Assembly: GCA_020002185.1 (NCBI GenBank)
Contig: CM034532.1
Span: 24,054,135-24,118,134, forward strand
DNA: 64,000 nucleotides
Origin: Paraescarpia echinospica
Lineage: Eukaryota; Annelida; Polychaeta; Sabellida; Siboglinidae
Reading direction: 5' to 3'
Shown here: in pieces, positions 1 through 11,700 of the stretch
How the letters are laid out: each line of letters opens with the position of its first letter
Numbering within the stretch: position 1 is the first letter of the stretch
The notes under the pieces: model-generated
What the model saw: only the letters and a program-made list of their open reading frames with translations
What the model was told of the DNA's origin: nothing
The model's database searches: none
Program-made: the position numbers and the translations under genes

Positions 1-2003
1 TACTAGCACCCACACAATCATCAGATAATCTGTTCCATTCATTCACAGTCCTTTGTGAAAATGAGAACTTTCTCACGTCTAATCTACACTGCTCCTTTAC
101 TAATGTAACTTCATGTCCTCTAGTCTTTCTATCTTTCTTAACTGAAAAAAACATATTTCTATCAATATTTTCATAACCATTCAATATTTTAAACACTTCT
201 ATCTGATCTCCTCTCAATCTCCTGGTCTCTAGTGTTGTTAAACCACATTCTTTTAGGCGTTTTCATAACTAAGATCCCTCAGTTTTGGTATCATTTTAGT
301 CGCTCTCCTCTGTACTCTTTCTAGCATATCTATGTCCTTCTTGCGGTATGGCCTCCACGCTTGTATACAATATTCTAAATGAGGCCTAACTATTGTTTTG
401 TACAGCGGTATTATTAGTTCTTTTTCTTTATATGCTATATTTCGCCTAATCAATCCAAGGATTTGATTTCCCTTTGAAGCTGCAATTCCACACTGCTCTG
501 AAACCTTCATGTCAGCACTAATTGTCAGCCCTAAGTCTTTTTCTTTTACAGTAGTACTTAGTACAGTTCCCCCCATTGTATATTCTACATATTCGTTCCC
601 ATGTCCTGTGTGAAGGCATTTACATTTCCCAAAATTGAACAACATTTGCCACTTTTCAGACCATTTGATCAACCTGTCAAGATCATCTTGTAAATGCTGT
701 CTATCCCATCACTTTTAATCCTTCTAAACACTTTTGTATCATCTGCAAATTTCAACACCTTGCTAGCTATATCATCGTCCAAATCGTTTGTATATATTAA
801 GAATAATATAGGTCCCAGTACTGATCCCTGTGGAACCCCACTCAAAACTGATTTCCAGTTTGAAGCCTTCCCATCAACAACTACCCGTTGTCTTCTGTCA
901 ATCAGCCATTTTTCTATCCAGTTAATTATACCATTTCCTATGCCATGGGCTTTTAGTTTAAGCAGTAATCTCTGATGTGGCTCTTTGTCGAAAGCTTTTT
1001 GAAAATCTAAGTAGATGATATCTACTGGTGATCCATCATCTACCCACTTAGTGATATCTTCCAAAAAACATAACATATTTGTTAAGCATGACCTCGCTTT
1101 TAGAAACCCATGTTGAGATGGGTTTATCAAGTTATGTTTAACAAGAAAATCCACCATGTGATCTTTAATTAGTCTTTCTAATAATTTACAAATCACCGAT
1201 GTTAAACTAACTGGTCTATAAATATTTGACTTGTTTTTCGAACCTTTTTTAAATAACGGTATAATGTTTGCTTCTTTCCAATCTAAAGGAACCACTCCCT
1301 CTTCTAATGACAAGTTGAAAACTGTTGCAAGCGGTATGCTAATTTGTTCTACAATTTCCACTAGTAGTTTGGGTGGAATACCATCCACTCCAGGTGATTT
1401 ATTTTCCTTCATAGCCCTAATTTTCTTAGCTACCATTTCTGGGGTTACAATTAACTGTCTTAAATAGTCTGATTCTGCCCCCTTGAACTTAGCCTCTGGT
1501 ACTGGCAGTGAACTAGTGTCTTCTCTGGTAAACACTGAACTAAAATACTCATTCAGGTCTTCTGCCATTAAGAATCCTTCTGATACTATATTTCCAGCGC
1601 TATCTTCTAGAGGACCGACCTTATCCTGAACTTTCTGTTTGCTTCGAACATACGCATAAAAACTCTTGCTGTCATGTTTTATATTACAAGCTAATTTATA
1701 TTCATAGCTTCTCTTTGAATTTCTAATTTCAGCTGTAGTTTGGTTTAGTGCTTCTTTATAAATGTTGTAGTCTTCGTCATTGCCAGTACGTCTATATGAC
1801 TTCCACATCATTTGTTTATACTTAATTTTTCTAATGGCTTCTTTCGATAAATATTTCTTTCTGGTCCGTTTCCCTTGTTTTTTTAAGGGAACAAATTTAT
1901 CTACGATGCACTCTATTTCATTCTTTAAGATATTCCAGCATTCTGTTGCTGTCTTATTCTTCAGTGTATTATTCCAGTCTATCTTTGCTAAATATTTCCT
2001 CAT
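1..2003 (-). pseudogene. LINE reverse transcriptase (FADD) and C-terminal region, frameshifted
   Basis: The frame at 669-2003 covers the RT core. It shows KSPGVDGIPPKLL, an IPLFKKGS...YRPVSLTSVICK block, HGFLKARS, IYLDFQKAFD with the first catalytic Asp, GVPQGSVLGPILFLIY, and the active-site FADD. Shortly after FADD the frame is lost near 670-700 and continues in another frame at 253-672 with the thumb and tail (NFGKCKCLHTGHGNE, EKDLGLTISADMK, PLYKTIVRPHLEYCIQAW). A further shift near 250 precedes the last segment, which runs to the window edge. Two Lys/Thr variants at otherwise conserved sites (FDKEPH and IYTNDL) differ from the 36-kb copy, which reads FDKVPH and IYINDL, consistent with older age. 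Confidence 0.88.
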
Positions 2004-2009
2004 TTCCTT

Positions 2010-2838
2010 ATATCTTCCTTTGTGGAAATTTCTCCTGAACTGCTTTTTATTATTTCTTTCTGATTTTACTTTGATGGTAAAATGTATCTGGTTGTGATCA
2101 CTACTTCCCAGAGGCTCACATAATTTAACATTGTCAACTTATTCATTCTGTGAGGACAAAAGTAAGTCTAACACATTCTCTCCCCTGGTTGGTTCTAGCA
2201 CATGTTGAGAAAGGAAACTATCTTGTACTAAAACTAAAAACTTGTGGTCCTCACTACCAATACTCTGTAGAGATTTCCATTTTATATGCCCATGATTAAA
2301 ATCCCCCATAATAACACAGTCCCGTTTGCTCACTTCCCTTATAGCGTTTTGTATTTTTTTCATTCTCTTCTATGCTTATGTTTGGACTTCGATAAACTAA
2401 TCCAACCGTTAACGTTGAGTTTCCTGTAACTATGTTACACCAAACAGCTTCTTCGCAATCTGCTTCTCTGTCTAATTTTATTTCATAAGCCTGGATAGAT
2501 TCTTTAATATATAAAATAACTCCACCTCCCCTTCTTCCTATTCTATCTTTCCTAAACATTACATATCCTGTCAGTCCCAATTCGGCATCTGATATATCGG
2601 TGGTTGCCCATGATTCGGTTATACCTATTATGTGAGGGTCAATATCTTCTACCATAATGTTTAGTTCATTTCTTTTGTTTACTATACTCCTTGCATTTAA
2701 ACAAACACATTTATACCCAGCTTCAGAACAGTTTTCCAGATTGTTCTTTGCTGAATTATTTTTGCTGCCTTTATCTATGCCTCCAGTTTCAGGCTTCTCT
2801 GCAAGTCCCCCCTGTGAATTTAGTTTAAATAGATGCAA
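2010..2838 (-). pseudogene. LINE ORF2 N-terminal AP-like endonuclease, broken
   Basis: This is an exonuclease-endonuclease-phosphatase fold domain that nicks target DNA for target-primed reverse transcription. Visible motifs in order are NARSIVNK near the start, ITESW (catalytic Glu), RRGGGVILY, VGLVYRSPN, then in a shifted frame MGDFNHGHIKW and, further on, SSDHNQ containing the catalytic Asp-His pair. There is a frameshift between VYRSPN and GDFN near 2330-2365. A TAA stop at 2139-2141 separates the SSQNE segment from the SSDHNQ motif. The upstream ORF1 ends at 2820 and slightly overlaps this frame. Confidence 0.8.
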
Positions 2839-4219
2839 CCTGTCCCACTGTCAACAGATCGCAGCAGATTCTCTGAGAATACTGCTGCCCCCTTTCCACT
2901 TAGATGGAGGCCATCTCTCATGTACATATCTTCTCTCCCAACAAAGTACCCCCATAAATCTATGAATCCCACGCCCTCTTCCTCACACATCTGCTCAACT
3001 AGTGCGTTGATCGCCATCCTCTTACAGTTTCTGTATCTTGCCCCCCTTCCTCCCATTACTGGCAAAATTCCTGAGAGAATAACCTGTTCCACTCTTGTCT
3101 TCTTTAGCTTCCTCACTAGATGTCTGTACTTCTGAACTATACCAGTTGTTCCCTCCTTGTCTGCATTGTTTGTCCCAACGTGTACTAGGATAGACCCTCC
3201 CTTGCCATGCCCCAATGCCTTCTCTACCCTTTCGGTCATATGCTCTATCCTAGCCCCCGGTAGACATACAACAACATCCTTCCCCTCGCATATAGTCTTG
3301 TCTGTTTTCTCAGAATTGAATCGCCCATAAACACTCTCTCTTTTCTCCTTGCCCCCTCAATCACTGCCTCGGAGTAGCTCCTCCGGTTTGCATATGTCTG
3401 GTTGTTGTCTTTTTCTCTTGTCGTCTTCTCTCCTGTCACATTATCTTCCATTCCCTTCTTTCCTGTCGCGTTTTCTCTTGTCCCCTTTCCTCCTGTCATC
3501 TTCTCTTCTAGCACATTTACTCTCACTTCCTTTCGTCCCTTATTTTTTCCTCCCATCACATTTTCTTCTCTCCTCTCCCGTCCCTTTTCCCCGGCTACCT
3601 CCTTCACTACGGTCACTTTCTCCCCTGTCACCTTCACGCCTGTCATGTTTTCTGTTTTTGCTGAACACTGTCTTCTTCCATCAGTCTTCTGTCTCACAGT
3701 CTTACCAACTGCCTCTGTGGTATCTACCTCTTCACCACCTGTATCGCTGTCGTGTCTCTCCTCGTTCTCTACAGTCTGACTACCTGCTGATCTATCCCCA
3801 CTGGCCCGTTTTCTTTTCCTCTGCCGAACACTTTTCCTCCGTCCCTCTGTTTTCTCAATGTCTTGTTCCTTCACACCGGTCACCTTCCTTCCTCTCAGTC
3901 TCCTTTCTTCAGTCTCCGTGTCACAGCTCTGCTCCTTCTGTGTTGTAGAATTCTCAACTCTCTCCGCGTCATTCCTCTCTGCTCCATCTATTTCTATGTT
4001 GAGTCTCGCCTCCATCTCCTTCACTATATCCGTCAACTTACACACCTCCTTCATCAGACATTCCACCCTCAAACACCCCATACACCGAAAGGTGAATCCG
4101 TCATCTTTGGTCTCTGCCCATGATTTTGGACAGCCAGACAACGCAAAATCCACCCAGCTCTGGCAGTCGTTGCAAACTAGGTGTCGTTTTGCCCTGAGTT
4201 GCCGCTTGCAAGGTGCCAT
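2820..4219 (-). pseudogene. LINE ORF1 with PHD-like Cys region and SGNH esterase domain, frameshifted
   Basis: The start is ATG at 4219. Residues 15-50 contain paired Cys-x2-Cys motifs around a conserved Trp (CNDCQSW ... FRCMGC), resembling a PHD-like zinc finger. A long Lys/Glu-rich linker with degenerate repeats follows (many G-K/E-K and VTGEK-like steps). Near residue 300 the SGNH block I appears as GDSILRK. The frame is then lost just before 3240 by a single-base shift. The rest of the esterase continues in the next frame, with block III HVGTNN, a block near ILPV and the catalytic block V reading DGLHLSGKGA. In esterase-bearing LINEs this domain lies in ORF1; its exact role in retrotransposition is unclear. 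The frameshift makes this copy a pseudogene. Confidence 0.8.
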
Positions 4220-4260
4220 ATCAGAATTTATTTATGTTCAAAGTAGTTTTATGTAGTCTT

Positions 4261-5990
4261 TGAAAAGACTTTTCTGTGTACAATTTACACCAGATTGTTT
4301 AGGTTATAGTTAGTTATATTTGTTAACACACAGTGACACACCGTGCCTTACCTAGTTACGATGTCGATGACAGCTGTTTACAGGATCATTCAGTCTCATA
4401 CAGCCAACATACTGTACTACCGGCTTTGTCATAGTACGACATCACAAACGTCAATGTGTCAATGATGTTAAGTTTGTTATTAATGAGTTTGAAACTGTCT
4501 CGAACACTGACTTCAATGTAGTTTGCCAAATTGTTATTAAGATGAGTTATTGCTCTGCGTGTTTTTGTGGAAGAGTGCACTGAAGTTAGTATATAACTAC
4601 GGATTTAATAGAGGACAAACTGCGGCCTCAGTTGTACAATGAACTGCGGCAATGATAACCGCAGATATACTGTTAATGTCCAACGTTTGATTCTGGAGCA
4701 TTATTTGGTCATATTCAAATCCTACGGTGCCATCACACAGTGGCATCATTCGAGCTTCTTCATCATCAATGCTACCCTCAGGACAGTTGATTGGGTCTTT
4801 GTCTTCTCATAGTCGTCGTCACATAATTATGTTATCGAGACCAAAGGAAATGGCGGAGTAACATTTGACTACCGCTGATGTGGGGTCAGAATGCGCTGAC
4901 CATAGCTTCTCACCCAGTATCTAGACGAACAACAGGTCGTGTGGTTTCAGTTCGTTTTCGAGAAGAACACGTTTATATGCTGAAATTGTTCGTATCTTTA
5001 TAAACAATATTATCAATAAACAAAATATAACCATGCATGGCATAGTTGGGAAGCTTGACAAATATGCAAGAAATTAAGTTTCCAAATCATTTTCAAAATG
5101 CAGTAAAATGGCCTGGAACACCGGGTGTGAGAACCATCCACCCGGTGATCCGGTGATAAAACCTTCAGAAGAACTAAACAGACCTCTTCAAAGGCAGCGG
5201 CCGTGTCAGTATCAGCGGTCCGAAAGAGGTTTGATGCCGGCCGGCCCGAGGATAGATCGATAGGTTTACAACGAATAAATTCTCATGCATGGACTGTCTC
5301 CGCTGTAGTATCGTGATCACTGTCTAAACAATGACGGTCACCTCTTCAGTCATCCTGTAAATCCCACTGCACTCTGCATCTTCATTTGGTCTGATATCAG
5401 TACTTACAGCTGTATGTCCTTTACTATAGTCACTTCTTCGTACGCCTGTATTTTGGACTATCAAAACTGTCTATGTTTTCTATAACGTGCTTTTAGTCTA
5501 ATACGTGTTTTCTCGGGCGGAAATGACGTGTATTTAATACGCATACGTGTATGTTTCATAGCGATTGATGCTAAATTCCGCAAGGAATCAACTGGGTGCC
5601 AACATTGAATATAGTCGAATGAATGTAGCTGCGTCAGAAAATCTTTTTGTTTTTATACTTTATGATCTTTTGTTAGCACCGGACGCAGCTTACTGTGATG
5701 CATGCACATGGAACGTGTACCTTCACAGAGTTCAGGGCATTTGTTTATGTGTTTTAAACTTCCGCCTCTTCTGCATGAAAGCAGTGGAAACAAGGGACTT
5801 GATTTGCGTAGTCACAAGATGTCCAGCAATTATACTCTCCCGCCAGTGTCCTCCTTTGTATCTCAACTATAATGATTTATCCATAGTTCGGGATGGGATT
5901 ATATATAGAGAATGTTGGAACGTGTCCAAACCTGGTGAATTCGGCAAACCCACAAGGTGACCAGTATTGGCGGTTTACCACGCCGTGGTT
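4261..5990. other. No gene recognised
   Basis: Unique-looking sequence with no convincing exon, motif or repeat. Short open frames at 4386-4580 and 5565-5960 have no recognisable domain and no flanking splice or promoter signals that I can defend. Confidence 0.5.
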
Positions 5991-5992
5991 GC

Positions 5993-6120
5993 GCTAGAGC
6001 AGCGGTTTTTAACCCATCGGTCGCGACCCAAAATTGGGTCGCCAACCTATTTTTGAATGGGTCGCCAAGAGGCTGAAGTAACTGTCCGAATGTTCCTGTA
6101 TTTTCCCGCTTGGAAAGGAA
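5993..6120. mobile_element. hAT-like terminal sequence (one end of a non-autonomous element)
   Basis: The stretch beginning cagcggtttttaaccc and continuing with gggtcgc/gcgaccc pairs matches the general form of many hAT-superfamily termini (CAGnGGTTnTnAACC followed by a GGGTCGC palindrome). I could not find a matching inverted terminus downstream, so the element may be truncated or the other end diverged. Confidence 0.45.
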
Positions 6121-6462
6121 CAACGTACGCCAAATGGTGGATAACATTTATTTGAAATGCCACGTGATATCATATCACACAATTGGAATGTGTTCGACTC
6201 GCATGCATCCGTTATGGGTAAGTTATATTATGTTTGATGCTGCCAAAATATGTGCCGTTTACGATTAACTCCATGTCGAAGCCTTCTAATTACACTTCCA
6301 CAGAACATAATATCGCATTGATCAGTATGTCCAGTCACATTATGTTTTCTGTCACATTATTATCATTGTCACCACTATGATGTATGTTAGCATAATATCC
6401 TTCAATTATAGACGAAACTGTACGATCTTCCCGAATCCGTCGCCAATTCTGCTTTCGAACGA

Positions 6463-6497
6463 GCGGGCGGGCGGGCGGGCGGGCGGGCGGGCGGGCG
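6463..6497. repeat. (GGGC)n tract, about 8 units
   Basis: Perfect tetranucleotide repeat of gggc. It has enough G3 runs for G-quadruplex formation on the plus strand. A purine/pyrimidine (gt)-rich segment follows at 6545-6590. Confidence 0.9.
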
Positions 6498-6499
6498 CA

Positions 6500-7200
6500 T
6501 ATATAGAAACCCCTTGCTATAGGTCTTGTCAGTTGATGTTGACGTGGAATGTGTGCGTGCGTGCGTGTGGGGGACGTGTGTGTGTACGTATCCGAATGCG
6601 TTTGGGAAATTGACAGATTGTGTGCCGGACGTATACGGGCATCATGACTTCGTCTACAGAATCGGAATCGACGTCGGCGCCTTTATTCAGGTTATTCAAT
6701 CATAAGTCAGGCAGCGGTTCATTTCTTGTTATTAGTGTTAGTTTTATAGGTGTTCTATCACGTAAGACGATTGCATGTGTACGAGCTGCTGGTGTGTAAA
6801 CAATCGTGGAAGTTATATTCTGAAATTAGTATACTCCACATGTTGATGTTTCTGTGTCCACCATTTCACACTCGCTAATCTTAAAAATAATGTTGTTTAT
6901 TATAGTATTTTAAAAACATCTATATATCTCACTTCATGGCAGTAATATGCAATCACTAGTATCAACGTCGTTTATTGCATTTGGTGACCTTAGGCCTTTT
7001 TATTACATTTTATGTCTTTATTATTATAAGTCTGCACCCGGTCAATATAAATCGTTAATTGTTCTTTTGCGCAATTTTCCTAGGTTGATATTGTCATGAT
7101 GAACGAGGTCATACATTGTTCAGTTTGTTACGATTATATCGACAAGTATTGATGTGCCATAATTATACACAGCAATGACCAACATGCAGTTCTATTTATA
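6500..7200. other. No gene recognised
   Basis: AT-rich intergenic sequence. A small ATG frame at 6644 opens with a Ser/Thr-rich stretch (MTSSTESESTSAP) but is only about 50 codons and has no supporting signal. Confidence 0.4.
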
Positions 7201-7206
7201 TTTATT
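7201..7206 (-). terminator. Candidate poly(A) signal for PRP-like copy 1
   Basis: AATAAA on the minus strand, about 185 bases after the stop codon of copy 1. Copy 4 has an AATAAA at a very similar distance, which strengthens the call. Confidence 0.55.
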
Positions 7207-7388
7207 ACGTATACGCTGTTGTCGGAACATCGTCTCTACCATTTTCAAATATTATGTTTAACAGGTGCACAACAGCAAATGCTTTTCAAGACAACATACT
7301 AAGTATAAGGAGATTCTGACTAAACGTTTACTCTGATAATAATCACCGTGTCTTCTCGTAAACACACGCTCCTCAGACACCACGCACA

Positions 7389-7766
7389 CTATTGCTGCTG
7401 GGAGAATTTACATTTTCCGTGGTAGAGTTTGTTCATCATAGGACTCGGGTCGTAGTAGATATCGAAGGAGCAGATTTTCATGTCGTCGTCGAGGGTGGCG
7501 ACGGCCGAGCCGACGAGCTCGATGCGTTCGTTGGTGGGCGCGTTGCCGTAGAATTCGCCTTCGTAGTCGGCCCAATGACGCCACGTGAACGACACCGTCG
7601 GCGGACCTACAAAGGACGCAGGAAATAAAGCCATATGACAAAGATCACATGAAATAACGCCATAAGGAAACGTTACAGGAATTATGTTACAGGAAAAATG
7701 TCACAGGAAATAATGTCAGAGCAAAACAGATAACCATTTTAAATATACATATAATTGTTAAAATGT

Positions 7767-7815
<49 letters not shown>

Positions 7816-10512
7816 ATGTGCGTTTGCGTGTGCGTGTGCGTGTGCGTGTGGGTATAATGGTTACAATGTTATACATACAATCTGATAAGCGTTCGTGTAG
7901 GTGGTCCTCATGTGACTTTTGTCTCTCTACCCTCAACCTGAATGCACTCAGTAGGCCTAATCCAGGCCAGTGTTACAAGGGGCGAGATCCAGGGCATCTA
8001 AATTAGGCTAACGTAGACATACCGGTTATTTTCAATTAAATGCTATTTGACATGAGCTATTACCTCCTTTAATTTTAAATAGTATATATAAATATATGTA
8101 TATATGTATATATTATATACATATACAGATATAATATTAGTTTCGTCGTAATATTTGTCGTAATCGTAACATTTTGTTGTCCTCAATTATCAAAGAATTT
8201 GCAAGTTTTTAAATTTAATAGATTTATTGTTAAGCAGAGTATGGGTCTCTCTTGGTTTCTTGGTTTGTTCGTTTGTGTAATTCTTTCTTTGTTTCTTTGT
8301 CCGTCCGTCCGTATAAGGCTGACATTTTGTATTAGCTGACACATTACGGAGGTTTAGTAGAATTAAACGTTTTTTATTTAACACCCGTGGCCCCTGTAGA
8401 ATGTGGACCTTGGAGGCAACTTTTCTAAAGGTTATGTCGATAACAACGCCAGCTATAAATAGGCCATCGGGTGCAGAAATGTTGATAAGTTTTCTCGTTA
8501 CTACAGTTTGTATATGAATGCAATAAGCTGGATAACCGAGTTACTGTTATGAATTAGGAGAAGACGGCATAGTAAAGCTTGGCAGGCCGGACTTAAATTG
8601 ACCAGCTCAAACTTCTTCAATACCACCATCAGACTGGTGACTGATCCACCATCGTCAATGCTGCCGTCAGATAAATGTAGGTCGTTTTTTTACCATAAAC
8701 TGGGGTGTGTGGGAAAGACTGATAACCATACCAGCCTGGAGAAAAGCCTGCTAGAGAAGGATAGCATAGCAGACAGACTAAATAACTAACGTTAAATAAC
8801 TATCGTTTTGTGTTATTAAATACATCGTCAGCTTATATATATAAGAGGCCCGGTGATCCAAGAAAGTGAATGGACGTAGAACGAAGCGAGTGGACATCGG
8901 TGCTTCAGAGGAGATGCGCTTACAATGATCCATAGTTAGCGTATTAATAATATATTTCTCTTACCCGAGAATACTTTGAGCACTTCCCACGCGAACCCAG
9001 CGGGGAAGCATTTCTTGAAGGCTTTCTGCGACTCCTCATTGGAGAGATTGGCCGTGTCGTACAGCGGACTGTCCTCCAGGAACATCAGGTAGTTGCCCAT
9101 GGCGATGTTGTCCTTCAGATTCAACTTCCGGCCGCCATTGACGGTGATGACGAACTTCTCGCGGTTCACCGTTCCCCAATCCTGCGATGTGGAGTTTTGT
9201 GTGGTTTTGTATAATTATAATAATACTTGATGCACGATAAATTGATTGATGCGGCGGCATCACAAATACATAATCATCTCTGACGTAATAGTTAGAAATA
9301 AAGAGATTCGCGACGTTGGCAGTAGCACATAACATTCAACCATATACGATTTGACTTTTTAACTGTTAATTCCCTATGTATTACCACAGTGTTATTCCCA
9401 GTGTATTCAACAAACCCAGTAATGGTATGTCCCCGTATCCATGTTGTTATGGCATAACAATTACCACAATGACATGTTCGCACTAGGCTACTCCCATTCA
9501 ATTTAAAAGCGAGGAATGGCTCCAATAATTTGCCTGAGAGGGCGAACTATTGTGGAGTGTAGACTGCGTAATTAGATACGCAATGTGACGTAGTTTAAAA
9601 CCTGAAACATAGCGTCAGTTTCTGTCTGTATCGCGACGGAAAAAACGTAAAAAATAACAGAGAAGCAATTACCTTAGCCATACTGTGTGGGCGCTCTTTA
9701 AATACACGACTGTGGGTTATCAACATATTTACAGGAACACGAACAGGACTATTTATGTATCCAAATTACGCAATGCAGCAGAACAATCGTATCACCAATC
9801 GAAACTCAATATAATTGCATTCAAATCGACAAGAATAAACCATATATATGGTGGGAAACAAAACGATTATGTCATATATGACGCGGGAGATTGTTTGATA
9901 ACATTTCTTGTGAGTATATAAATTAAATATATAGTGTCATCATGTTTTACTTGTCCTGTCTTGGGAAAATATATTTTAAAAGGTGTGAAGACATTTAGTA
10001 AACTTGAAATAAAAAAGTAATGAAATAACTACAACAGTCGTGACAAACACCCCACTAATATTCAGGCAGTCAGTTACGTTGATGAAGCTGTAATTAACCA
10101 ACGCAGTGTTTTCCTAAACGAAACAGTTGTTTGCAATTCGCATGTGCCGTCATTTCAGTTATTCAACTTACACGTTGAAAAAACTTCGTGCACTTTTCAT
10201 ATTCGTCGTAAGATATATCTTTTATTATTGGAAATTAATAGGTTTTTTTTATAAAATATAAAAATTATCGAAATGAAAACTGAGTTGTAAGCCCACCTTG
10301 ACGTCGACTTTGTGCGAACTCTCGCATTCCCACGACTTGACGAGATTCTCGGCGATCTTCGCGAGGGAGCCCTCCTTGTGTGACATAACCTTCTCCTTCA
10401 AATACTTCTGGTCGACGATCGTGAAGTCCGGCTTCGTCGTTCTCCATTTGATGTTCGGGTCGTCCATGTAGGACCGGACTGGACACTCGGGGTGGTCAAT
10501 CGTTTTGGACAT
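7389..10512 (-). CDS. Pathogen-related-protein-like (SnoaL/NTF2-like) gene, copy 1, three exons, intact
   Basis: Exon 1 is 10512-10297 (72 codons from ATG), exon 2 is 9181-8965 and exon 3 is 7606-7389, ending in TAG. Introns are phase 0 (AAG|GTGGGC ... CGCAG|GATTGG) and phase 1 (TCGG|GTAAGA ... TTGTAG|GTCCG). The predicted protein is 216 aa, close to the roughly 230 aa of barley-type pathogen-related proteins. Shared landmarks in order are Y-x-D-D...KW (residues 15-23), EGSL near 47, W-E-x-E-x-x-HK at 61-68, N-x-x-[FL]-F/M-L-x-x-S-P-L-Y-D in exon 2, C/A-F-P-x-G-F-x-x-E-V-L near its end, and F-T-W-R-H-W-x-D-Y-E-G-x-F-x-G-x-x-P in exon 3, typical of this cone-shaped ligand-binding fold. There is no signal peptide, so it is probably cytosolic. 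Function is unknown even in plants. Copies 2-4 lie nearby; this is the only complete one. Confidence 0.85.
7780..7852. repeat. (TA)n(TG)n microsatellite in intron 2 of copy 1
   Basis: Short TA run followed by about 17 TG units and degenerate TGCG units. Confidence 0.9.
7868..8080 (-). repeat. Dispersed ~200-bp repeat, copy 1
   Basis: On the minus strand this reads AAAGGAGGTAATAGCTCAT, then a segment ending in GTCACATGAGGACC. The same succession of blocks occurs on the plus strand at 22538-22742 and 35455-35614. The 35-kb copy is part of the same duplicon as copy 1, but the 22-kb copy stands in unrelated flanks, so this is an interspersed repeat of unknown class. Confidence 0.7.
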
Positions 10513-10595
10513 GGCGCAATGATGACGCGGTGTGCGGATATATGTGAACTGTCACTGATATTAAGCGGGCGACTAAATGGCCGCGCACAGCCGCT

Positions 10596-10605
10596 GTATT
10601 TATAG
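10596..10605 (-). promoter_or_regulatory. TATA box of PRP-like copy 1
   Basis: CTATAAATAC lies about 85 bases upstream of the ATG on the minus strand, within a GC-rich context. The same box occurs at the same place in copy 2 and in a degraded form (CTACAAAAATAC) in copy 3. Confidence 0.75.
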
Positions 10606-10914
10606 TGTAGGCAGCCCCGGGCGAGGCATTGGTATCGCTGGTGATGGAGATAAGGAGGCGGGGGAGGGTGACAACAACAATTACAAACTGCTGGCGACGT
10701 CGGCTATAGGTCGGTTATACGGCGGAGAACGTGATCAACGTGTCTTCCTGGAAGACCTAACCTCGCGTGTTAGTCCAAGAACCCACATTCCAGTGCGACC
10801 TACTTGAGGGATATAGTCTTGAACCCACATTTCAGGGCTAGATCGCTGATTCCATATTGCTTGTATCAATCTATTCAGCAAAATTGAATTATTAAATTTA
10901 GTGATCGGTGGTTT

Positions 10915-11205
10915 TTTCACTTAGCTCAGCTCTATGAATGAGTACCTGGCTATAGAAGTTGTGGATATTTGTGTAAGAATAGTCTTCGCGCATTAATTGC
11001 AGCGTGGTTGATTGCTTCCCAGAGAAGTCGAGATGGTGTTCGATTGAACAGGTCTGCCAGGGAGTAAAATGTAAAGCGCTATAAGAATTTACCATTTACC
11101 TTTTTTGAGTAGAAGCAAACGATTACTTCTTTTTGAATTGATCAAAGATGTCCCAAACTGTGCTCAATCGGAAGCAAAAATAAAGGCGATTTTTTAAACT
11201 AGTGA
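10915..11205 (+). mobile_element. SINE body, headless copy
   Basis: Contains the body seen in the tRNA-headed SINE at 40050-40462: GAATGAGTACCTGG, a GTCTTCGCGCATTAATT block, GTCTGCCAGGGAGTAAA, AAAGCGCTATA and a GATCAAAGATGTCCCAAACTG block. The tRNA-like head is missing. Confidence 0.6.
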
Positions 11206-11225
11206 GTGTGTATATATATGTGTCT

Positions 11226-11282
<57 letters not shown>

Positions 11283-11451
11283 TGTGTGTGTGTGTGTGTG
11301 TGTATGTATGTGTGTGTGTGCGTGCGTGCATGTGTGCGTGCGTGCATGCGTGCGTGCTTGTGCATTTGTCTGTGTGTGTGATCGGGCGCGCGTGCATGCG
11401 CGTGCATGCGTGTGCATGCGTGTGTGTACGTTTGTCTGTGCGTTTGTATAT

Positions 11452-11482
<31 letters not shown>

Positions 11483-11560
11483 CGTGCGTGCTTGTGCGCT
11501 TTCTGTGTGTGTGGTCGGGCATTGGTGTGTGTGTACATTTGTCTGTATAAGTGTTTGTAT
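11206..11560. repeat. Degenerate (TG)n/(TGCG)n tract
   Basis: Long TG-rich simple repeat interrupted by TGCG, CATG and a short unique piece. It gives open frames in several phases purely from composition. The mirror tract is at 12625-12890. Confidence 0.9.
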
Positions 11561-11574
11561 ACGTAAAAGTAAAA

Positions 11575-11700
11575 CAAGTAGAGGTAAGTTCTTATACGGC
11601 GCAGTATCCAGTCCTCAGGACTGCTCAAAGAACTTTACACTTTACTCCCTGGCAGACCTGTTCAAACGAACACCATCTCGACTTCTTTAGGAAGCATTGT
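11575..11700 (-). mobile_element. SINE 3' segment, left arm
   Basis: On the minus strand this gives the SINE 3' end: AGTAAAGTG, CTTTGAGCAGTCCTGAGGAC, TGGATACTGCGCCGTATAAG. It is the mirror of 12465-12600. Confidence 0.6.

Larger units (their letters stand above)
1..4260 (-). mobile_element. CR1-like LINE, near full length, decayed, 3' end beyond window start
   Basis: The minus strand reads, in order, a Cys-containing N-terminal segment, a charged linker, an SGNH-esterase domain, an AP-type endonuclease and a reverse transcriptase with its C-terminal tail. That order is typical of CR1-type LINEs whose ORF1 carries an esterase. The reading frames are broken by several frameshifts and at least one stop codon, so the copy cannot be autonomous. 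Two shorter relatives occur in the window at 35615-37634 (minus) and 56690-57535 (plus). Comparison with them shows that roughly the last 150-250 bases of this element lie outside the window. The 5' boundary is uncertain and placed just upstream of the ORF1 ATG. Confidence 0.85.

Noticed and set aside
3349..4256. Plus-strand Ser/Pro/Leu-rich frames opposite LINE ORF1
   Set aside because: Antisense shadows of the charged ORF1 linker.
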